Source: Bryobacteraceae bacterium (lineage in GTDB: Bacteria > Acidobacteriota > Terriglobia > Bryobacterales > Bryobacteraceae). Taken from it: DNA of 64,000 bases. A program made the translations under genes and the position numbers. Where the stretch lies: NCBI GenBank assembly GCA_019748195.1, contig JAIEPW010000011.1, positions 62,001 to 126,000 of the forward strand, in the 5' to 3' direction. How positions within the stretch are numbered: the first letter of the stretch is position 1; every line of letters starts with the position of its first letter. Shown one piece after another: positions 17,470 through 27,888 of this stretch. Under the pieces are notes generated by a model. That model ran no database searches. It saw only the letters and a list, made by a program, of their open reading frames with translations, and was not told the origin of the DNA.

Positions 17470-18144
17470 GTGCAGCTATTTATCGACACCGCTCTCATTG
17501 ATCAGATCAGGACCGCCTGGAGCTGGGGAATTCTGGACGGCGTCACCACCAATCCAACCCACATCGCCAACTCCGGCCGCGATTTCGAGGAAGTGGTCCG
17601 CGAGATCTTCACAATCGTGGACGGGCCTATCAGTGTGGAAACGATCAGCCAGGACGCCGAAACCATCATTGAGGAGGCTCGCGCGGTGGCGGCGCTCCAT
17701 AAGAACGCAGTCGCGAAGATCGGCATCTCGGTGGAGGGATTGAAAGCCGTCAAGGTGCTCTCCGCCGAAGGCATCAAGACCAACGTCACGCTCTGCTTCA
17801 GCCCGCTGCAGGCGTTTGTCGCGGCCAAGAACGGCGCGACGTATATCAGCCCGTTCATCAACCGCAAGGATGTGATCGGCGACGACGGCATGGAGATGAT
17901 TCGCCAGATCCGGCACATTTACGACAACTACGGCTACACCACCAAGATCCTGGCGGCGAGCATCCGCACGCCTCGCCAGGTTCTGGACTGCCTCCTGGCC
18001 GGCGCCGACGTCGCCACGATGCCGTTCGACATCCTGCAAGCGCTTTATCATCACCCCATGACCGACCAGGGAATGGAAATGTTTTTGAACGATTGGAAGC
18101 GGGTACCCCCCACCCGGTTGTTCGATCTGAAGGCGGCGAAGTAA
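17470..18144 (+). CDS. transaldolase-like protein (fructose-6-phosphate aldolase / TalC class)
   Basis: A 224-residue class I aldolase of the small transaldolase family. LFIDTALIDQIRTAW and DGVTTNPTHIA are the N-terminal signature; AKIGISVEGLKAV holds the expected Schiff-base lysine; SPFINRKDV and ILAASIRTPRQV match the C-terminal motifs. Such enzymes cleave or form ketose phosphates by aldol chemistry with dihydroxyacetone or its transfer. The start is GTG 17470 behind a GAAGGAAGAGG ribosome site. As last gene of the operon it could supply the C-C cleavage step of the pathway, in place of the IolJ-type aldolase of classical inositol degradation (inference). Confidence 0.9.
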   Translation: MQLFIDTALIDQIRTAWSWGILDGVTTNPTHIANSGRDFEEVVREIFTIVDGPISVETISQDAETIIEEARAVAALHKNAVAKIGISVEGLKAVKVLSAEGIKTNVTLCFSPLQAFVAAKNGATYISPFINRKDVIGDDGMEMIRQIRHIYDNYGYTTKILAASIRTPRQVLDCLLAGADVATMPFDILQALYHHPMTDQGMEMFLNDWKRVPPTRLFDLKAAK

Positions 18145-18174
18145 GTGCGATAAACTCTCCCCAAGGCGGCAGTC

Positions 18175-18747
18175 TTGGGCACTCCCGGCGAAGTTACGCA
18201 GCTTTTACAGCATCTCCAGGCGGGGGACCAGTCCGCGATGGAGAAGCTTGCCCCCCTGGTTTACAGCGAGTTGCGAAGGATCGCCGCGGGTTTCCTGCGA
18301 AGGGAGCGGTCCGATCACACGCTGCAGCCCACCGCCCTGGTTCACGAGGCGTACCTGAAGCTCGCGGCGGAGTCCGGGCTATCCCTGGAGTCGAAATCGC
18401 ATCTTCTGGGGATCGCCGCGCGGGCGATGCGGCAGATCCTGGTGGATCACTCCCGCCGCCACAAGGCCCAGAAGCGCGGCGGCGGCATGAAGATCGAGCT
18501 GGATGAGAATACGCCGGCCGCGGCGGACGATCTCCCCGAAATTCTGTCCCTTGACACAGCACTGAAACAGCTTGCCGAACTCGACCCTCGCAAGTCGGAA
18601 GTGATTGAGCTCAAGTACTTTGGCGGCATGACCACGGAGGAGATCTCCGTACACCTGGGAGTTTCCACCGCCACCGTCACCCGGGACCTGCGCATGGCCC
18701 AAAGCTGGATTCGCCGCGCGATGCGGGGCGAAGCCGCCGCTGGATGA
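18175..18747 (+). CDS. ECF RNA polymerase sigma factor (TIGR02999-type)
   Basis: A 190-residue sigma-70 family member of the acidobacterial/planctomycete subgroup: VTQLLQHLQAGD at the start of region 2, ELRRIAAGFLRRER, the signature TLQPTALVHEAYLKL, and a region 4 with ELKYFGGMTTEEISVHLGVS followed by TVTRDLRMAQSWIRR. The start is TTG 18175, which gives the family's normal N-terminus. The Ser/Thr kinase begins 6 bp downstream, an arrangement repeatedly seen for this subgroup, suggesting kinase-linked control rather than an anti-sigma factor. Confidence 0.92.
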   Translation: MGTPGEVTQLLQHLQAGDQSAMEKLAPLVYSELRRIAAGFLRRERSDHTLQPTALVHEAYLKLAAESGLSLESKSHLLGIAARAMRQILVDHSRRHKAQKRGGGMKIELDENTPAAADDLPEILSLDTALKQLAELDPRKSEVIELKYFGGMTTEEISVHLGVSTATVTRDLRMAQSWIRRAMRGEAAAG

Positions 18748-18753
18748 AACGCC

Positions 18754-21531
18754 ATGACCCCTGAACGGTTCCAGCGAACGGAAGAAATCTTCCAGGCGGC
18801 GATCGATCTCGACGGACCGGCGCGCAAGGCGTTTCTGGACGAGAAATGCGGGGAGGATGCGCGGCTTCGCGCGGACGTCGAGTCCCTGCTGAACGAAAGC
18901 GGCGTGAATGAGACGCTGCTGGCGGGCGCCGTGCTGCGCGCCGCGCAGAGCCTGGAGAGCGCGCAATCCACTCGCGACATCGGGCAGCGAATCGGCAATT
19001 ATCGCCTGATCCGCGAAATCGGCCGCGGCGGCATGGGCGCGGTGTATCAGGCCATCCGCGCCGACGACGAGTTCCTCCAATCGGTAGCCATCAAGCTGCT
19101 GCAGCGAGGCCTGGAGGATGATTTCCTGCTCGCTCGCTTCCGCGCGGAGCGGCAGATCCTGGCCACGTTGCAGCATCCCAACATCGCGCAGCTCCTGGAC
19201 GGGGGAACCGCGAGTGACGGGCGTCCCTACCTGGTGATCGAATACATCGAGGGCGAGCCGCTGCTGCCCTACTGCCGCAAGCGCAACCTGAACATCCGGG
19301 AGCGGCTGGAGCTCTTCCGGTCCGTTTGCAGCGCGGTTCACTATGCCCATCAGAAGCTGGTGATCCACCGCGACATCAAGCCCGGTAACGTTCTGGTGAA
19401 CGGCGAGGGCGTGCCCAAGCTCCTTGACTTCGGAATCGCCAAGCTGCTGGCGCCGGAGCTCATCGCGGGCGAGATGCCCAAAACGCTCACGGATGTCCGG
19501 CTGATGACGCCCGGTTACGCCAGCCCGGAACAGATCCGCGGCGAACTTCTGACCACCTCCACCGACGTCTATTCTCTCGGCGTCGTGCTTTACGAGCTTC
19601 TCAGCGATCAGCGTCCCTTTCCTCTCGAGGGCAAGTCGAGCCACGAGCTCGAACTGGCGGTCTGCTCCACTGAAGCGCGCCCGCCCAGCAGCGCCGCCAG
19701 CGATGAGACACTGCGCAAGCAGATCGGCGGGGAGTTGGACACCATCGTGCTGATGGCGATGCACAAGGAGCCGGAGCGCCGGTATCCTTCCGCCCAGGCG
19801 CTGGCCGACGATCTGCTCCGCTACTTAAGGGGCGAGCCGGTCAGCGCCCGCAAGGATACGCTTCTCTATCGCACCGGCAAGCTGATCCGGCGCAATCCTC
19901 TGGCCTTCGCCACGCTCGCGCTGCTGATCGTGAGCCTCATCGGCGGAATGGCAACCACGCTGTACCAGGCTCGCCGGGCCGAACAGCGCTTCGCGCAGGT
20001 GCGCAAGCTCGCCAACTCCTTCCTGTTCGATTTTCATGACCGCATCCGCGACCTGCCCGGCTCCACCGAGGCTCGCGCGTATGTGCTGCAGCAGGCCGTT
20101 CAGTATCTCGATAGCCTGGCGGCGGAAGCCGGGCGCGACCTGAGCCTGAAGCAGGAACTCGCGGAAGCATATGTCCGCGTGGGCGACGCCCTCGGGGATC
20201 CTCGAGGCGCGAACCTCGGAAAGAGCAGGGAGGCGCGGGAGAGCTATCAGAAAGCGATCCGGCTGGGCGCTGACATCAGCGCCGCGCTCCCCACCAATCA
20301 CGCCGCTCTGCGGGTCTACAGCGACGCGCTGGCGCGTCACGGCGACATCCTCTCCAGCACCGGCAAGAGCATGGACGGTCAAGCCGACCTGCTCAAGTCC
20401 GTTCAGGTGGCCGAAGATCTGAATCGCCTGCCGAATCCTTCCGCCAAGGACGTCACGATCCTGGTGAGCGCGTTGAATCGCACCGGCGATCACCGGGAGG
20501 ATCAGGACCCGGAGGAGGCCATGCGCCTGTATCAGCGCGCCGCTCAGAAGATGGAGGATTTGCTCGCCCGGGAACCGCTGGACGAGCACCGCCTGCGGGT
20601 GGTGCAGACTTACGATCGCATCGCGCGCGCCGCCCACGCGCTGGGCGATGCCGCCACCAGCATCGCCAATTACCGCCGCGCCATCCCCATCGTCGAGGAG
20701 TTGTCCCGGCGAAATCCGAATAACACGCGCTACCAGCGCCAGGTTTCCACTACATACGGGATGATGGCCAACTACCTGGGCAATCCTGATTACCTGCACA
20801 CCGGACAGCGCGCGGCGATGCTCGCGAATCAACGGAAGTCGCTCGACATCCTCTTGCAGATGCACAAGGCGGACCCGAACGACCGGCTCATCGAGATGGA
20901 TGTCGCCCTGCGGCGAGAGAAGATCGCTCGCGCTCTGGTCGAGACCGATCCCGCCGCGGCCCTCAGGGAGGCCGGTCTCTGCGTGGAAATCACCGCGCGG
21001 CTCTGGAAGGAAGCGCCTGCGAACGTGCGTTATCGCCGGGCTCATTCCAACTGCAGAGCCGAGTACGCCAAGGCGCAACTCGCGGCCGGCGCGCCCGCCC
21101 AGGCGATCGAAGTGCTGACGCAGTCCCTGACGGAGAACGAGCAGATGTTACGCGGCGATCCCAGCCACCTGGGCTTCGGTGAAGCCGTGGTTTCCACCCA
21201 TATGCGGTTGTGCGAGGCATATACCGATCTGAAGCAATACGCGCGCGCCGCGTCGCACTGCGAACAGGCGACGGCGGGCGCCGGGAAGTACGCCGCACAG
21301 CGGCCCCGCGATCTATACTTCATTCGCGACGCCGGCAATACCCATGAAGTCGCGGCGCGGCTCGCCGCCGCCTCGGGAAACCGGGAGCAATGCCGGTTGC
21401 ACTTACGAAAGGCTCGCGAGGCCTGGTTGCGCTTCAGCTCCATCGCCAAATCCTCGGTGCTGGGCAGGGAAGGACTGGAACGCGTCGACGCGGCCGAACG
21501 CAGGATAGCCCTTCAGTTGACCGGAAGGTAG
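18754..21531 (+). CDS. Ser/Thr protein kinase with transmembrane helix and helical-repeat C-terminus
   Basis: A 925-residue PknB-type kinase. The Gly-rich loop IGRGGMGAVY is at 89-98, Lys114 lies in VAIKLL, Asp207 in HRDIKPGN, Asp225 in LDFGIAK, and the APE-like segment is YASPEQI. All catalytic residues are present. A short N-terminal helical region (1-75) precedes the kinase. One transmembrane helix lies at about 383-403; the remaining 520 residues form TPR-like helical repeats probably facing the periplasm as a sensor or binding module. It is cotranscribed with the ECF sigma factor. Its 3' end overlaps glpD by 19 bp tail to tail. Confidence 0.92.
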   Translation: MTPERFQRTEEIFQAAIDLDGPARKAFLDEKCGEDARLRADVESLLNESGVNETLLAGAVLRAAQSLESAQSTRDIGQRIGNYRLIREIGRGGMGAVYQAIRADDEFLQSVAIKLLQRGLEDDFLLARFRAERQILATLQHPNIAQLLDGGTASDGRPYLVIEYIEGEPLLPYCRKRNLNIRERLELFRSVCSAVHYAHQKLVIHRDIKPGNVLVNGEGVPKLLDFGIAKLLAPELIAGEMPKTLTDVRLMTPGYASPEQIRGELLTTSTDVYSLGVVLYELLSDQRPFPLEGKSSHELELAVCSTEARPPSSAASDETLRKQIGGELDTIVLMAMHKEPERRYPSAQALADDLLRYLRGEPVSARKDTLLYRTGKLIRRNPLAFATLALLIVSLIGGMATTLYQARRAEQRFAQVRKLANSFLFDFHDRIRDLPGSTEARAYVLQQAVQYLDSLAAEAGRDLSLKQELAEAYVRVGDALGDPRGANLGKSREARESYQKAIRLGADISAALPTNHAALRVYSDALARHGDILSSTGKSMDGQADLLKSVQVAEDLNRLPNPSAKDVTILVSALNRTGDHREDQDPEEAMRLYQRAAQKMEDLLAREPLDEHRLRVVQTYDRIARAAHALGDAATSIANYRRAIPIVEELSRRNPNNTRYQRQVSTTYGMMANYLGNPDYLHTGQRAAMLANQRKSLDILLQMHKADPNDRLIEMDVALRREKIARALVETDPAAALREAGLCVEITARLWKEAPANVRYRRAHSNCRAEYAKAQLAAGAPAQAIEVLTQSLTENEQMLRGDPSHLGFGEAVVSTHMRLCEAYTDLKQYARAASHCEQATAGAGKYAAQRPRDLYFIRDAGNTHEVAARLAAASGNREQCRLHLRKAREAWLRFSSIAKSSVLGREGLERVDAAERRIALQLTGR

Positions 21532-23047
21532 TTTCGGGCCGTTTCCAGGAACCGCTCGACCTCGGCCGCTCGCCAATCGTCGCCCCGCCCCAGCTCCGCC
21601 GCCATCAACTCCGCCACGCGCGGGGCCATCGCGATCGCCGCCCGGGCATTCAGAAACAACGCCCGCAGCCGGCGTGCCAGCACATCCTCAAGCGTCCGCG
21701 CCATCTCTTCACGAACTGCCCAAACCACTTCCGCCTCGCGGTAAGGCAAATCCGGATGCAGAGTATCCGGCCAACGTTCCAGCAGTTCCTGCAAACACAC
21801 GGCGTCGGAGCCGTAGACGGCGAGCGCGCCCAACGCGGAGGCATCCTCGTAGTGCCCGTGAATTCGCATTTCACGCGTTACCGAGCCTCGCGCCGCCAGT
21901 CCCGCCACCTGCGCGGCACGATTCACGCAATCCTCCGCCATGTGCCGGTAGGTGGTCCACTTGCCGCCGGTGATCGTCACCAGGCGGCCTTCCACCAGGA
22001 TCGTGTGGTCCCGCGACAATGCGGCCGTGTTTCCGGCGCTTCCCGCCTTCACCAGCGGCCTTACGCCCGCGAATACGCTCAGGATGTCCTCCCGCCGGGG
22101 CGGGCGCGCGAGATAGCCCGCCGCGGTTTCCAGAATGAAGTCGATTTCTTCCTCCAGCGCGCGCGCCTCCAGTTCGGGCTGGCCGATCGGCGTATCGGTG
22201 GTGCCGACGAGTGTGTGCCCATGCCACGGAATCGCGAACAGGACCCGCCCATCCGGCGTATGCGGCACCAGAATGGCAGTGTCACTCCGCAGGAACGAGG
22301 CGTCGAAGACCAGGTGCGCGCCTTGGCTGGCGGCAATCAGCGGCGCGGCCTGCGGATCGCCCATCCGGCGCACTGCGTCCGAAAACGCCCCGGTAGCGTT
22401 CACGGTCACGCGAGACCGGATCTCCCACTCTCCGCCGGACTCCGCGTCCACCGCCGCCACTCCGCCCTTGGCTAACAGCGCGGCGGCGCGCACGTAATTC
22501 GCCAGTACCGCTCCGCGATCCACGGCCGTCCTGGCCAGATGAATCAACAGGCGGCTGTCGTCGAACTGCCCGTCGAAATAGACCACTCCGCCGCGCAAGC
22601 CGTCCTGCTTCAGGTTTGGCAGGCGCTGGAGCGTTTCCTCTCGCGACAGCAGCCGCGATGCGCCAAATCCGTACTTGCCCGCCAGCAGGTCGTAGATCTT
22701 CAGCCCGATTCCGTAAAACGGCCCCTCCCACCAGTCATAGGTAGGAACCACGAACGCGCGATCGTGGACCAGATGCGGCGCGTTGCGGCGCAGCAACCCT
22801 CGCTCCCGGAGCGCCTCCACCACCAGGCCGATGTCGCCGCGTTCCAGATAGCGGACGCCGCCATGAACCAGCTTGGTGCTGCGGGACGAAGTTCCCTTGC
22901 CGAAATCGCACTGTTCGATGAGCGCTACGGCGTAACCTCGCGAGGCTGCATCCACGGCGACCCCTACGCCGGTGGCGCCGCCGCCGATCACCACCACATC
23001 CCACGGCTCCTTGCGCTCGCGCAGGCGCGTGATCATTTCCTCTCGCT

Positions 23048-23051
<4 letters not shown>
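21513..23051 (-). CDS. glpD: aerobic glycerol-3-phosphate dehydrogenase
   Basis: A 512-residue FAD-dependent, membrane-associated enzyme oxidising sn-glycerol-3-phosphate to dihydroxyacetone phosphate and reducing quinone. [21 protein letters not shown] is the dinucleotide-binding site (split here for the reader: GGGATG core), and [13 protein letters not shown] followed by RYLE is the GlpD signature. The DAO and C-terminal DAO_C domains are both present. The start GTG 23051 overlaps the glpK TGA (GTGA); ATG 23036 is an alternative five codons in. It follows glpK in an operon, giving a complete glycerol-to-DHAP route once glycerol is inside the cell. Confidence 0.95.
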
Positions 23052-24534
<1,483 letters not shown>

Positions 24535-24538
<4 letters not shown>

Positions 24539-24962
24539 TTCGCTCCTAAGGGTGCTTCGATGTCGCGGCTGACTTCCTGAACGGTCCGCGTGGCGTCCAG
24601 GCGATGGATCAGTTTGCCGTAGTGTTCCACGATCGCGTCGGTTTCGGCGTGATCGTCCGCGATGCGGCGTTCGATGGTCCCGGCTTTGTCATCGGCCCGC
24701 CCGCGAGCCTGCAGCCGCTGCTTCGCAACCGCGCCCCACACGTCCAGCAGAATCACCATGGGCATCGGATAGCCCCGGGACTTTATCAGTTTTTCAAAAC
24801 ATTCCGCTCGCGCCGCCTCCGCGCCCAGCCCTCTGGTGGTCTTGGTCTTCCGCCAACCCAGCGCTTTCCGAGTTACCGCGGACGCGGAGAGGGGTGGGAT
24901 GCCGTACTTTTTTCTCACGATCTCCGCCTGAGAATCAGCGTGAACACAATCCGCTTGGCCAT
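24535..24962 (-). pseudogene. degenerate adenylate kinase remnant (P-loop lost, frameshifted)
   Basis: From ATG 24962 the frame reads MAKRIVFTL, then shifts and stops (TGA) after 15 codons. In the next frame ADSQAEIVRKKYGIPPLS continues, matching the segment right after the adenylate kinase P-loop, and an open frame runs from GTG 24918 to 24535 (127 residues). Its C-terminal part [18 protein letters not shown] is the short LID and RRxxxH-like region, ending [14 protein letters not shown] as in adenylate kinase. The GxPGxGKGT P-loop and most of the NMP-binding region are missing. It therefore cannot bind ATP in the usual way. The surviving frame still overlaps glpK by 4 bp. Confidence 0.75.
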
Positions 24963-24978
24963 CCCGCCATTCTACTCA

Positions 24979-25024
24979 GGCAGGGTACCCCGCTGGCGAT
25001 TTTTCTTGGCGATTCCACCCTGCC
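24979..25024. repeat. 8-bp inverted repeat upstream of the glp region
   Basis: GGCAGGGT (24979-24986) and ACCCTGCC (25017-25024) are perfect inverted arms around a 30-base loop that itself contains TGGCGATT twice. It lies in the 128-bp gap between the HD gene and the degenerate kinase frame. There is no T-run after it on the minus strand, so a terminator is unlikely; a regulatory hairpin for the glp transcript is possible. Confidence 0.25.
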
Positions 25025-25090
25025 GGCTGGTTCCTCGCGCCGCGCGCGCGAATAACACCTCCCGGTTCCGTTTGGACTGGGACGCCTCTT

Positions 25091-25660
25091 CTAGCCCGCG
25101 AAGGTTCCCTTCACTCCCAGTTCCTCGGCGCGCGCCTTCATCGCCTCGATACAAAAGGCGATGTGCTCCTCCAGCTCCACACCCAACTCCGCCGCGCCTT
25201 GCACGATATCGTCGCGGCTGACGCTGCGGGCGAACGCCTTGTCCTTCATCTTCTTCCGCACCCCCGCGACGTCCACCTCGAAGATCGACCGCGATGGCTT
25301 GACGTAGGAGATCGCGGTCAGGAACCCTGCCAGCTCGTCGCAGGCGAACAGCGTCTTTTCGAGCGCGGTTTCCCGCGGAATGCTCAGGTGGTTGGCGTGC
25401 GACAGAATCGCCCGCCGGATCTCGTCGTCCACGCCGCGCTCCTTCAAGATCGGCTCGCCGTTCTGGGGGTGCCCCTCCAGCGTCGGGTGAATCTCCCAAT
25501 CGAAGTCGTGCAGCAGCGCGGCGATTCCCCATCGCGCTTCATCCTGTCCGTGCTTGCGCGCGTACGCCTGAACGCATGCCTCCACCGCCAGCGCGTGCCG
25601 CCGCAAGCTGTCTGACTTGGTGAACTCGCACAATATCTCCCACGCCCTTGCTCGATCCAT
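25091..25660 (-). CDS. HD-domain phosphohydrolase-like protein
   Basis: A 189-residue protein with the metal-binding HD signature: His22 in RRHALAVE, His51-Asp52 in ALLHDFDWE, then the EGHPQNG segment and SHANHL. The conserved set resembles small HDIG-type hydrolases that act on nucleotides or other phosphate esters. Full length for the subgroup, soluble and probably monocistronic. Its start region faces the thioesterase gene on the opposite strand, 31 bp away, so a shared divergent promoter is likely. The substrate cannot be predicted. Confidence 0.85.
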   Translation of the reverse strand: MDRARAWEILCEFTKSDSLRRHALAVEACVQAYARKHGQDEARWGIAALLHDFDWEIHPTLEGHPQNGEPILKERGVDDEIRRAILSHANHLSIPRETALEKTLFACDELAGFLTAISYVKPSRSIFEVDVAGVRKKMKDKAFARSVSRDDIVQGAAELGVELEEHIAFCIEAMKARAEELGVKGTFAG

Positions 25661-25691
25661 AGCTGTTATCGTAGTCGGTTACCCCTCGCCT

Positions 25692-26099
25692 ATGAAGTCC
25701 GCCCGCACGGAACTCGAAGAACTGATGCGCACCATCCCGTTCAATGAGGCGCTGGGGATGAAGGTCGTGGAATGCGGCAAGGACTCGGTCACCCTCTCCT
25801 GTAAGCTTCGCGAAGACCTTCGGAACGTGGCCGGCGTGCTGCACGGCGGCGTCACCGCCAGCGTCGCCGATGCCGCCGTCCGCTTCGCCATCGCCTACAA
25901 GCATGGCCGCCAGCGGAAGGCGGCCACCGTCGAGCTGAAGGTCAACTATTTCCTTCCCATCTCCCACGGCAACCTCTTCGCCGAAGCCCGCCTGATCCGC
26001 GACGGAGCCAAGATCTGCGTGGGCGAGGTGAAGCTCTACGACGACCAGAAGCGCCTGGCCGGCGCCGCCCTGATCACGTACATGCTGTTGCCCGCCTAA
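25692..26099 (+). CDS. PaaI-type hotdog-fold thioesterase
   Basis: A 135-residue single hotdog domain hydrolysing acyl- or aryl-CoA thioesters. FNEALGMKVVECGKDSV begins the fold, and VLHGGVTASVADAAV is the HGG motif helix that carries the catalytic Asp/Glu position of PaaI/YigI-like enzymes. ATG 25692 gives the standard N-terminus; the frame extends further upstream but that segment lies in the divergent promoter. Its end overlaps the response regulator gene by 4 bp tail to tail. Specific acyl group unknown. Confidence 0.88.
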   Translation: MKSARTELEELMRTIPFNEALGMKVVECGKDSVTLSCKLREDLRNVAGVLHGGVTASVADAAVRFAIAYKHGRQRKAATVELKVNYFLPISHGNLFAEARLIRDGAKICVGEVKLYDDQKRLAGAALITYMLLPA

Positions 26100-26833
26100 T
26101 CTTTTTCGCCGAGAAGCGTCCTCAGCCGCGCCATGCCCGCGCGGCTGACGCGAATCTGAGTACCATCCGCCAGCACCACCACCCGCGAATCGCGCGTGTA
26201 CGGCTCGATCCGCGCGATCCGCTCAATGTTCACGATGTGCGAACGGTGGATGCGGACAAACTTCTCCGGATCCAGCTCCTGCTCCAGGCTGGAAATCGTC
26301 TGCTGCTTCAAGTACGTTTTCTTCTCGCTTCGCAGCGCGACATAGTCGTCCTGCGCTTCCACGGCGTCCAGCTTCTCCACCGGAATGATATGGACGCGGC
26401 TGCCGTCCTTCACCACCAGCCGCGCGGCGAACGTTCCCGCCGGGCGGGCCGCCTGCGCCAGTTCCGCCGCCGGCGTCCGCTCCCCCAGCCTCTGCCGCGC
26501 CCGTTGCACCGCTTTCAGAAAACGTTCCTGACTGAACGGCTTCAGCAGGTAATCCACCGCGTGCGCGTCGAACGCCTTCATCGCGTACTCGTCGTATGCG
26601 GTGACAAAGATCACCGGAATCTCCCGCCCGATCAGGTCCAGCACCTCAAAACCGGAAAGCTTCGGCATCTGCACGTCCAGAAACACAAGCTCCGGCTGCA
26701 ATTCGCCGATCGCCTTCACCGCCTCGAACCCGTTGGCGCACTCCGCCGCGATCTCCGCGCCTTCCACGGCCTGCAGAAACTCGCGGATCAACACCCGTGC
26801 CAGTTCCTCATCGTCGGCAATGATCACTTTCAT
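26096..26833 (-). CDS. LytTR-family response regulator
   Basis: A 245-residue two-component response regulator. The receiver domain (1-120) has the acidic pocket ADDEE, phospho-acceptor Asp53 in FLDVQMP, and the conserved Lys in LLKPFS. The LytTR DNA-binding domain (about 140-240) shows VEAQDDYVALR and FVRIHRSHIVNI. LytTR proteins bind paired direct repeats upstream of envelope or quorum genes. Its start overlaps the stop of the sensor kinase by 4 bp, so it is the last gene of a four-gene operon starting at 28812. Confidence 0.94.
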   Translation of the reverse strand: MKVIIADDEELARVLIREFLQAVEGAEIAAECANGFEAVKAIGELQPELVFLDVQMPKLSGFEVLDLIGREIPVIFVTAYDEYAMKAFDAHAVDYLLKPFSQERFLKAVQRARQRLGERTPAAELAQAARPAGTFAARLVVKDGSRVHIIPVEKLDAVEAQDDYVALRSEKKTYLKQQTISSLEQELDPEKFVRIHRSHIVNIERIARIEPYTRDSRVVVLADGTQIRVSRAGMARLRTLLGEKD

Positions 26834-27879
26834 CGCGAACGCTCCTCCCCGCGGTACGGAAACTCGAGCTCCACCCGGAACTCACCCTCCCGTGAGATCG
26901 TGGAAAAGCGCGCCAGCTTCCCGTAGCGCGCCTCCAGACGGCCTTTCACGTTGCGCAGCCCCAGTCCGTTGCGCCGCGCCGCGGCGCCTTCCGCGTCGAA
27001 CGGGTTCTCCACCGCAACCTGCATCGCGTCCCCGCTCACGCGCGCCCGCAGGCGAATCTCCCCCCCATCCGGCAAAGTCGAGATTCCGTGCTTCACCGCG
27101 TTCTCGATCAGCGGCTGCAGCAGCAGAGGCGGCATGCGGCAGGCATCGCATCCGGGCTCCATCTCGAAATCCAGGCGCAGGCGTCCGCCGAAGCGCACTT
27201 TCTCCACCTCCAGGTATGCTGTTACCAGTTCGATCTCCTCGCGCCAGGTCACCGAGGTCCGCTCCCCCAATCCCAATGAAGTGCGCAGGAACTCCGCCAG
27301 CCGGATGCACATCTCCCGCGCGCGAGCCGCATCGACGGCGGTCAGCGCGCTGATCGAGTTCAGGCTGTTGAACAGGAAATGCGGATTTACCTGCGCCTTC
27401 AACGCCCGCAACTCCGCGTCCCGCGCCAGCACCTCCGCCCGCCGCGACGCCGCCATCGCCGCCAGAACATAGTGCACCACCACTGCGATCGCGTAAAACA
27501 GTATGCCCAGGGCTACGACAACCCCCAGCCGGCCCGAAAAGCGCACCTCGATCCCCGGAAACAGCCGCCCCAGCAATCCGGGTCGCGCCAGAAACAGCGC
27601 CAGCGCGCCCCACAGGAGCGCTGCCAGCACCGCCGCGCCCCCGTGGTTCAGAATCAGCTTCCAGATGGGAGTCGCCTGCAGCGGCAGAAAGCGGCATTGA
27701 TACTGCGGCGACAGGCACACGAACGCGTAAAACAGGCACAACGGACCAGCCATCCCGGCGCATTCCCACGCCGTCAACCCGCCGGGAGCCCAGAACAGAT
27801 ACCCAAGCAGGATTGCCGGCGTCAGCCAGCACGCCAGGTATAGGAGCAGCCGCTTCGGATCTGCCAGTACCGGATGCAT
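26830..27879 (-). CDS. LytS/YehU-type sensor histidine kinase
   Basis: A 349-residue membrane kinase. Four hydrophobic segments occupy roughly residues 1-150 (for instance ACWLTPAILLGYLFWAP and LGVVVALGILFYAIAVVV). The His_kinase domain has the phosphorylation motif NPHFLFNSLNSI, and the ATPase domain has LLLQPLIENAVKHGI and LGLRNVKGRLEARYG. No large sensory domain is present, so signal input is probably within the membrane or from the adjacent LiaF-like proteins. It is cotranscribed with its regulator. Confidence 0.93.
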   Translation of the reverse strand: MHPVLADPKRLLLYLACWLTPAILLGYLFWAPGGLTAWECAGMAGPLCLFYAFVCLSPQYQCRFLPLQATPIWKLILNHGGAAVLAALLWGALALFLARPGLLGRLFPGIEVRFSGRLGVVVALGILFYAIAVVVHYVLAAMAASRRAEVLARDAELRALKAQVNPHFLFNSLNSISALTAVDAARAREMCIRLAEFLRTSLGLGERTSVTWREEIELVTAYLEVEKVRFGGRLRLDFEMEPGCDACRMPPLLLQPLIENAVKHGISTLPDGGEIRLRARVSGDAMQVAVENPFDAEGAAARRNGLGLRNVKGRLEARYGKLARFSTISREGEFRVELEFPYRGEERSR

Positions 27880-27888
27880 GTCCCGCCG

